Shown in pieces: positions 13,862 to 18,049 of a stretch of DNA of 18,049 nucleotides. Under the pieces are notes generated by a model. That model was not told where the DNA came from, made no database searches, and worked only from the letters and a program-made list of their open reading frames with translations. A program made the position numbers and the translations under genes. The stretch lies in assembly GCA_964514485.1 (NCBI GenBank), contig CAZEWG010000044.1, positions 1 to 18,049 of the forward strand, written 5' to 3'. How positions within the stretch are numbered: the stretch's first letter is position 1; the number at the start of each line of letters is the position of its first letter. The DNA is from JAEZAA01 sp964514485 (GTDB lineage: Bacteria > Pseudomonadota > Gammaproteobacteria > Pseudomonadales > Oleiphilaceae).

Positions 13862-14563
13862 ATGTTGAGTCTGAACCTGAACAAGCTGTTGAAGTGGAGT
13901 GGCCTGGTTGCGGCCCTTGGCCTGCAGGCCTGCGCCACCGTGCATCGGGAAATGCCCCAGCCGGGGGATCCGTTCTGGGCACCGGTTCCAGCACCTGCGC
14001 TGGTGACACCGGCGGTGGCCGAGGGCTCGATCTTTGGCGCCTCGCGGGGCAATGGTTTATTTGAAGACCGCTTGGCCCATAAGGTTGGCGATATTCTGAC
14101 GGTGGTTCTTAACGAGAAAACCCAGTCGAAAAAGTCGGCCGGTACGGAATACTCCAAGTCTTCCAATGTGAACTTCAATGAAGCCAGCATTCTCGGCACC
14201 GGGATTTCGGCGGGTAATCTAAGCCTCCTGACCAACCCCAACTTTAGTCGCGACTTCAGTGGCGAGGCCGATGCAGACCAAAGCAACAGCCTGAACGGAA
14301 ACATTTCCGTCACGGTCGCTGAAGTGCTGCCCAATGGGGTGCTGCGGATTCGCGGTGAGAAGTGGATGACGCTCAACCAGGGTGACGAGTTTATTCGACT
14401 GACCGGTCTGGTGCGTCCCCAGGACATTGGCATCGACAATACCATTCCCTCCACCAAAATTGCCGATGCCCGGATTGCCTACAGCGGGACCGGCGAGTTC
14501 GCCAGTGCCAACCGCCAGGGCTGGCTGGGCCGCTTTTTCAATAGTGAGTGGTGGCCGCTATGA
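13862..14563 (+). CDS. flgH: Flagellar L-ring protein FlgH (lipoprotein)
   Basis: FlgH forms the outer membrane L ring, the bushing around the distal rod. From ATG 13862 the protein has 233 residues (E. coli 232). It begins with a lipoprotein signal ending LGLQAC, Cys24 being the lipidated residue. Family blocks are GSIFGASRGNGLFEDRLAHKVGDILTVVLNEKTQSKKSA (about 58-97), NSLNGNISVTVAEVLPNGVLRIRGEKWMTLNQGDEFIRLTGLVRPQDI (about 143-190), and GWLGRFFN at the end. AAGGGTG lies before this ATG; a start at 13805 would add 19 residues ahead of the signal peptide and is rejected. Its end overlaps the possible early starts of flgI. Confidence 0.96.
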   Translation: MLSLNLNKLLKWSGLVAALGLQACATVHREMPQPGDPFWAPVPAPALVTPAVAEGSIFGASRGNGLFEDRLAHKVGDILTVVLNEKTQSKKSAGTEYSKSSNVNFNEASILGTGISAGNLSLLTNPNFSRDFSGEADADQSNSLNGNISVTVAEVLPNGVLRIRGEKWMTLNQGDEFIRLTGLVRPQDIGIDNTIPSTKIADARIAYSGTGEFASANRQGWLGRFFNSEWWPL

Positions 14564-14574
14564 GGATTTCGATC

Positions 14575-15675
14575 ATGGGTTCAACTTTATCCCGTTGCCT
14601 GTTAGTGCTGGTGGCCACTCTGATGTCCGCCCAGGCCGTGGCGGATCGCATCAAGGATATGGCGACGGTGGCCGGGGTGCGCTCCAACCAGCTGGTGGGT
14701 TATGGCTTGGTGGTGGGCCTGGACGGCACCGGCGACAAGGCGCCTTTCACCAACCAGACCTTCCGTAACATGATGGAAAGGTTTGGCATCACCATCCCTC
14801 AAGGGGTGGATCCCAAATTAAAGAACGTGGCGGCGGTTTCCGTCCATGCCGAGCTGCCTGCCTTTGCCAAGCCCGGTCAGCGTATTGATATCACGGTTTC
14901 CTCGCTGGGCAACGCCAAGAGCCTGCGTGGGGGCAGCTTGTTGATGACCATGCTAAAAGGGGCTGATGGCGAGGTTTATGCGGTTGCTCAGGGCAACCTC
15001 ATTGTGGGTGGTTTTGGCGCGCAAGGCTCGGATGGTTCCCGGATCACCGTGAACGTGCCCAGTGTTGGTCGTATTCCCAATGGCGCGACCGTGGAGCGGG
15101 CGGTGGCCAATAGCTTTCATCAGGGCGATAGCATCACGCTGTTGCTGAATAATCCCGATTTCACCACCGCCAAGCGCATGGTGGAAACCGTTAACGGCTT
15201 GTTGGGCCCCGACATGGCGGAGGCGCTGGATGCCACATCGATCCGGGTGCGGGCACCCCGTGATGCCTCCCAGCGCGTCAGTTTTCTGTCAGTGCTGGAA
15301 AACCTGGAGGTAGAGCCCGGTGAAGAAGCGGCTCGGGTGGTGATCAACTCCCGGACCGGCACCATTGTGGTCGGTCAAAACGTCAAGGTTTTGCCGGCGG
15401 CGGTGACACACGGCAAGTTAACCGTGACAATCAGCGAAAACCCCCAGGTCAGCCAGCCCAATCCTTTCGCCGGCGGCGACACGGCGGTCGTGCCCGGTAG
15501 TACCGTGGAGATTGCGGAAGATGCGGCGCGGATGTTTCAGTTTGGCCCGGCCACCACGCTCAATGAGATTGTACGGGCGGTGAATCAGGTCGGCGCTGCG
15601 CCGGGCGATGTGATGGCTGTATTGGAAGCCCTCAAACAGGCAGGCGCGTTACGGGCGGAGTTGATCGTTATTTAA
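14575..15675 (+). CDS. flgI: Flagellar P-ring protein FlgI
   Basis: FlgI assembles the periplasmic P ring around the rod in the peptidoglycan layer. From ATG 14575 it has 366 residues, against 365 in E. coli. A Sec signal peptide ends at about SAQAVA, just before DRIKDMATVAGVRSNQLVGYGLVVGLDGTGD, the strongly conserved mature N-terminus. GDKAPFTNQTF, RIDITVSSLGNAKSLRGG and GTIVVGQNVKV also match. The preferred start has GAGGA (14562-14566) upstream, formed by the flgH stop region. An ATG at 14560, overlapping the flgH stop as ATGA, would add five residues and remains possible. Translational coupling to flgH is likely. FlgA, the P-ring chaperone, is not in this window. Confidence 0.96.
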   Translation: MGSTLSRCLLVLVATLMSAQAVADRIKDMATVAGVRSNQLVGYGLVVGLDGTGDKAPFTNQTFRNMMERFGITIPQGVDPKLKNVAAVSVHAELPAFAKPGQRIDITVSSLGNAKSLRGGSLLMTMLKGADGEVYAVAQGNLIVGGFGAQGSDGSRITVNVPSVGRIPNGATVERAVANSFHQGDSITLLLNNPDFTTAKRMVETVNGLLGPDMAEALDATSIRVRAPRDASQRVSFLSVLENLEVEPGEEAARVVINSRTGTIVVGQNVKVLPAAVTHGKLTVTISENPQVSQPNPFAGGDTAVVPGSTVEIAEDAARMFQFGPATTLNEIVRAVNQVGAAPGDVMAVLEALKQAGALRAELIVI

Positions 15676-15678
15676 ACT

Positions 15679-15694
15679 TGGCTCGTATTTTGCT
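15679..15694 (+). promoter_or_regulatory. Second sigma-54 promoter, between flgI and flgJ
   Basis: TGGCTC (15679-15684), GTATT, then TTGCT (15690-15694). GG and GC have exactly 10 bases between them, and the longer string TTGGCTCG-N4-TTGCT differs from the RpoN consensus YTGGCACG-N4-TTGCW at a single base (A to T). It starts right after the flgI stop. Transcription would begin near 15705 and drive flgJ, flgK and whatever follows. Confidence 0.65.
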
Positions 15695-15707
15695 GATAAC
15701 AATAAAA

Positions 15708-15742
15708 GGGAGTCCAAAGCGGCAAGAAACCGTCGGGCTCCC
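15708..15742 (+). other. Hairpin in the flgJ leader
   Basis: GGGAGTCC (15708-15715) pairs with GGGCTCCC (15735-15742), 8 bp with one G-T pair. Inside it CGG (15720-15722) pairs with CCG (15730-15732) around a 7-base loop. It would form the 5' end of a transcript started at the nearby sigma-54 element and ends about 10 bases before the GAGG of flgJ. No T-run follows, so it is not a terminator. Confidence 0.55.
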
Positions 15743-15763
15743 GGAGAATGTTGAGGCAGAATC

Positions 15764-16795
15764 ATGATAGACAAGCATCCACTACCGACAAATCACGCCT
15801 ATACGGATTTGACCCAGCTGCAGTCGCTCAAGGCCAAATCCAACAAAGACGATCCCCGCGCGTTGGAAGTGGCTGTACGCCAGTTTGAGTCCTTGTTCGT
15901 GTCCATGATGCTGAAAGGCATGCGTCAGGCCAACGAGGCTTTCAGCAAGGACAACTTCCTCAATAGTGACCAAACCCGTTTTTATCAGGACATGTACGAC
16001 AGCCAGTTGAGTGTCACCTTGTCCGAACGGGGCGGGTTGGGCCTGACCCAGGTGCTGATGCGGCAACTGGGCGGCTACGGGGTGCCGCCGTCCCCGGTGG
16101 ATGATCGGAGCGGCCCGGAGACGCCCGGCCTGGATCACTACTGGCGTCATCCACAGCAGGCGGAAATGGCGCGCCAGGCCCGCGAATCCCTGGGGCAGGT
16201 GGATGCACTGGTCGAAAAGCTTGGCTTTGCCCAGAAGCTTTATGGAGATGGTCAGGCGGTCACCCCTGAGATCCCTGAAGGGGAGCCGCTGAGCCAATCG
16301 GATCCGGTTCAGTTTCACAGTCCGGAAGAGTTTGTGGCCCACTTGTATCCCATTGCAAAGAGCGTCGGCGAGGAGTTGGGGGTGGATCCCAAGGTTCTGC
16401 TGGCACAGTCCGCCCTGGAGACCGGCTGGGGCAAGCATGTGATGCCCCGTGGGGGCGGCAGCAGTTACAACCTGTTCGGGATCAAGGCGGATCGGCGCTG
16501 GGATGGCGAGGTCACCGTGGTCTCCACGGTGGAATACCGAGGCGGTGTGCCGCTGCGGGAAAAAGCCAGTTTCCGCGCGTATCCATCGTATGAGGAAAGC
16601 TTTCGGGATTATCTCAACTTCCTGCGCAGTAACCCGCGCTATGAGAATGCTCTTCAGCAGGTCGGTGACGGGGAGGCATTCGTGGCTGAGCTTCAGCAAG
16701 CGGGATATGCGACCGACCCTCATTACAGTGACAAGATTACCCGCATCATGCAGGGCCAGCGCCTGCAGGCGGCTTTACGCCAGAACGGCGGTTGA
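15764..16795 (+). CDS. flgJ: Flagellar rod-capping protein and peptidoglycan hydrolase FlgJ
   Basis: This two-domain, 343-residue protein is exported to the periplasm, where it caps the growing rod and opens the peptidoglycan. The N-terminal rod-binding domain (about 30-105) shows ALEVAVRQFESLFVSMMLKGMRQANEAF and DMYDSQLSVTLSERGGLGL. A proline- and glycine-rich linker leads to a glucosaminidase domain (about 185-340) with catalytic Glu219 in LLAQSALETGWGK, the SSYNLFGIKA motif, and AGYATDPHYSDKI near the end. It is somewhat longer than E. coli FlgJ (313), the extra residues lying in the linker. GAGG at about 15753 precedes the ATG. The dual-domain form is typical of beta- and gammaproteobacteria. 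Its own promoter is proposed above. Confidence 0.97.
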   Translation: MIDKHPLPTNHAYTDLTQLQSLKAKSNKDDPRALEVAVRQFESLFVSMMLKGMRQANEAFSKDNFLNSDQTRFYQDMYDSQLSVTLSERGGLGLTQVLMRQLGGYGVPPSPVDDRSGPETPGLDHYWRHPQQAEMARQARESLGQVDALVEKLGFAQKLYGDGQAVTPEIPEGEPLSQSDPVQFHSPEEFVAHLYPIAKSVGEELGVDPKVLLAQSALETGWGKHVMPRGGGSSYNLFGIKADRRWDGEVTVVSTVEYRGGVPLREKASFRAYPSYEESFRDYLNFLRSNPRYENALQQVGDGEAFVAELQQAGYATDPHYSDKITRIMQGQRLQAALRQNGG

Positions 16796-16807
16796 AGGCG
16801 ATAGCTT

Positions 16808-18049
16808 ATGAGTAACTCATTGATTCATATTGGTCTGACCGGTTTGAAAGCACACCAGTCTGCGCTTTCCGCCACCGGTAATAACATCACCAATGCCAAT
16901 ACGGCAGGCTACAGCCGCCAGCGGGTTAACCTGGAGGCCAGTCTGAGTGTTCAGACGGTGGGTGGTTACCAGGGGACTGGGGTCAACCTGATTAATGTTG
17001 AGCGGCTCAACAGCCACTTCATTAATAACCAGTTGCGGCTGGATACGTCCCACTATCACCATTACAGCAGCTTGAACACCTATCTGGGGCAGGTGGACAA
17101 GCTGTTGGGTAATTCAGCGACGGGATTGTCCAACTCCCTGTCAAACTTTTTCAGTGCCCTTCATACGGTTGCGGACGATCCGACCTCTATCCCGGCCCGT
17201 TCCACCGTGGTCGGTGAAGCGCAGGCTTTAACAACCCGCTTTCATACCCTGCATAGTCAGCTCAATCAGATTGGCCGTAGTGTGGATCAGGAGATCACCT
17301 CGCTTGTTCCCCAAATTAACAGCCTGTCAAAGAGCATTGCGGAGTTGAACGTGGCGATTGTCGCGGCGGGTGGGGGAACCTCAGGTCAGCAGCCCAACGA
17401 TCTGCTGGATCAGCGGGATGAAAAAATTCGCCAGCTGGCCGAACTGGTTTCGGTGAACGTCGCGGATCAAAAAGATGGAACCGTGAGCGTCTTTATCGGG
17501 AAGGGCCAGTCCCTGGTGGTCGGAAGCCGGGCCAGTACCCTGTCGGTGGAGCAAAGTATCAGCGATCCGGCCCGGCGGGATATCTATATCGAACAGAACG
17601 GCCAGCGTTCGCTGATTACTTCCGAGGTCACCGGCGGCAAACTGGGGGGCGTGCTGGAGTTTCGAGACTCCATCTGGCGTGAGTCCATCAACAGCCTTGG
17701 CCGGATTGCGCTGAATATTGCTGAGGCGGTTAACGAACAGCATCGTCTGGGCGTTGATCTGCGGGGGCTTCCGGGTATGGATTTTTTCCAGGATCTGAGT
17801 GGCTCCGCGGCGGTTTCCGCCAACCAGAAAAATCAGGGAAATGGCACGGTTACGGTTCGGGTCAGTGATGCCGGCGCCTTGACTGTTGATGATTATGAGT
17901 TGCGGTTTTTGGATGGTAACCGTTATGAAATTACCACCTTAAACGGCGTGGTGGTTGGCAGCGGTCAGGCGCCCGACGACCTGGAGCTGGCCGGCATGAC
18001 CATCCAGTTCCCGCAGGGGGGCTTCCAGGCGGGCGATCGCTTTTTGATC
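16808..18049 (+). CDS. flgK: Flagellar hook-associated protein FlgK (partial, 3' end missing)
   Basis: FlgK is the first hook-filament junction protein, sitting between hook and filament. The reading frame is open from ATG 16808 to the window edge: 414 codons, with no stop. It starts MSNSLIHIGLTGLKAHQSALS and continues with ATGNNITNANTAGYSRQRV, the axial-protein motif specific to FlgK. GYQGTGVNLINVERLNSHFINNQLR and a stretch NDLLDQRDEKIRQLAELVSVNV (about 197-218) also fit FlgK. Missing are the C-terminal domain and terminal helix. Because it has no stop it could be missed by simple frame finding. GAAGG (16794-16798) over the flgJ stop is the ribosome binding site, so the gene is likely coupled to flgJ. 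FlgL is expected next, outside the window. Confidence 0.96.
   Translation, partial: MSNSLIHIGLTGLKAHQSALSATGNNITNANTAGYSRQRVNLEASLSVQTVGGYQGTGVNLINVERLNSHFINNQLRLDTSHYHHYSSLNTYLGQVDKLLGNSATGLSNSLSNFFSALHTVADDPTSIPARSTVVGEAQALTTRFHTLHSQLNQIGRSVDQEITSLVPQINSLSKSIAELNVAIVAAGGGTSGQQPNDLLDQRDEKIRQLAELVSVNVADQKDGTVSVFIGKGQSLVVGSRASTLSVEQSISDPARRDIYIEQNGQRSLITSEVTGGKLGGVLEFRDSIWRESINSLGRIALNIAEAVNEQHRLGVDLRGLPGMDFFQDLSGSAAVSANQKNQGNGTVTVRVSDAGALTVDDYELRFLDGNRYEITTLNGVVVGSGQAPDDLELAGMTIQFPQGGFQAGDRFLI

Noticed and set aside
15748..15889. Short open frame starting ATG 15748 overlapping the flgJ start
   Set aside because: The GGAG before it is only one base from the ATG, too close to work, and the product is not recognisable.

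Overview
This window looks like chromosome from a flagellated gammaproteobacterium, probably a marine-type lineage. The evidence is the E. coli-like YadG/YadH, long-form QueF and YdjA proteins, a sigma-54 type flagellar promoter, MASE2 and HD-GYP signalling proteins, and moderately GC-rich DNA. Genus cannot be fixed from the sequence alone. There is no insertion sequence, prophage, CRISPR array, tRNA or rRNA; it reads as core chromosome.

Left part (1-8.6 kb): a run of small transcription units on both strands. An upstream unit ends at a strong intrinsic terminator (156-179), preceded by four 18-bp tandem repeats. Then come a DUF3391/HD-GYP protein whose HD dyad is lost (+), a convergent lipoprotein (-), and a divergent yadG-yadH-queF run (+; ABC-2 exporter plus preQ0 reductase). 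These are followed by a minus-strand pair, an Mpo1/DUF962 membrane protein overlapping or abutting a MASE2 class III adenylate cyclase, a YdjA-like nitroreductase (+) behind a palindromic operator-like site, and a small GIY-YIG domain protein (-).

Right part (8.95 kb to the end): the flagellar rod/hook cluster flgB-C-D-E-F-G-H-I-J-K, all on the plus strand, with FlgK cut by the window edge. A textbook sigma-54 -24/-12 element (8951-8966) precedes flgB. A second, nearly as good element lies between flgI and flgJ (15679-15694) and would start a transcript whose first bases fold into a hairpin just before the flgJ ribosome binding site. Stable hairpins also sit in the flgE-flgF and flgF-flgG gaps, so the cluster may be divided at the RNA level into flgBCDE, flgF, flgGHI and flgJK segments.

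Together the flg genes encode the proximal rod (FlgB, FlgC, FlgF), distal rod (FlgG), hook cap (FlgD), hook (FlgE), L and P rings (FlgH, FlgI), the rod-cap/peptidoglycan hydrolase (FlgJ) and the first hook-filament junction protein (FlgK). I see no clearly new multi-gene system. The items most worth checking are the internal sigma-54 promoter with structured leader, the degenerate HD-GYP protein, the Mpo1-cyclase gene pair, and the alternative hairpins before flgG.
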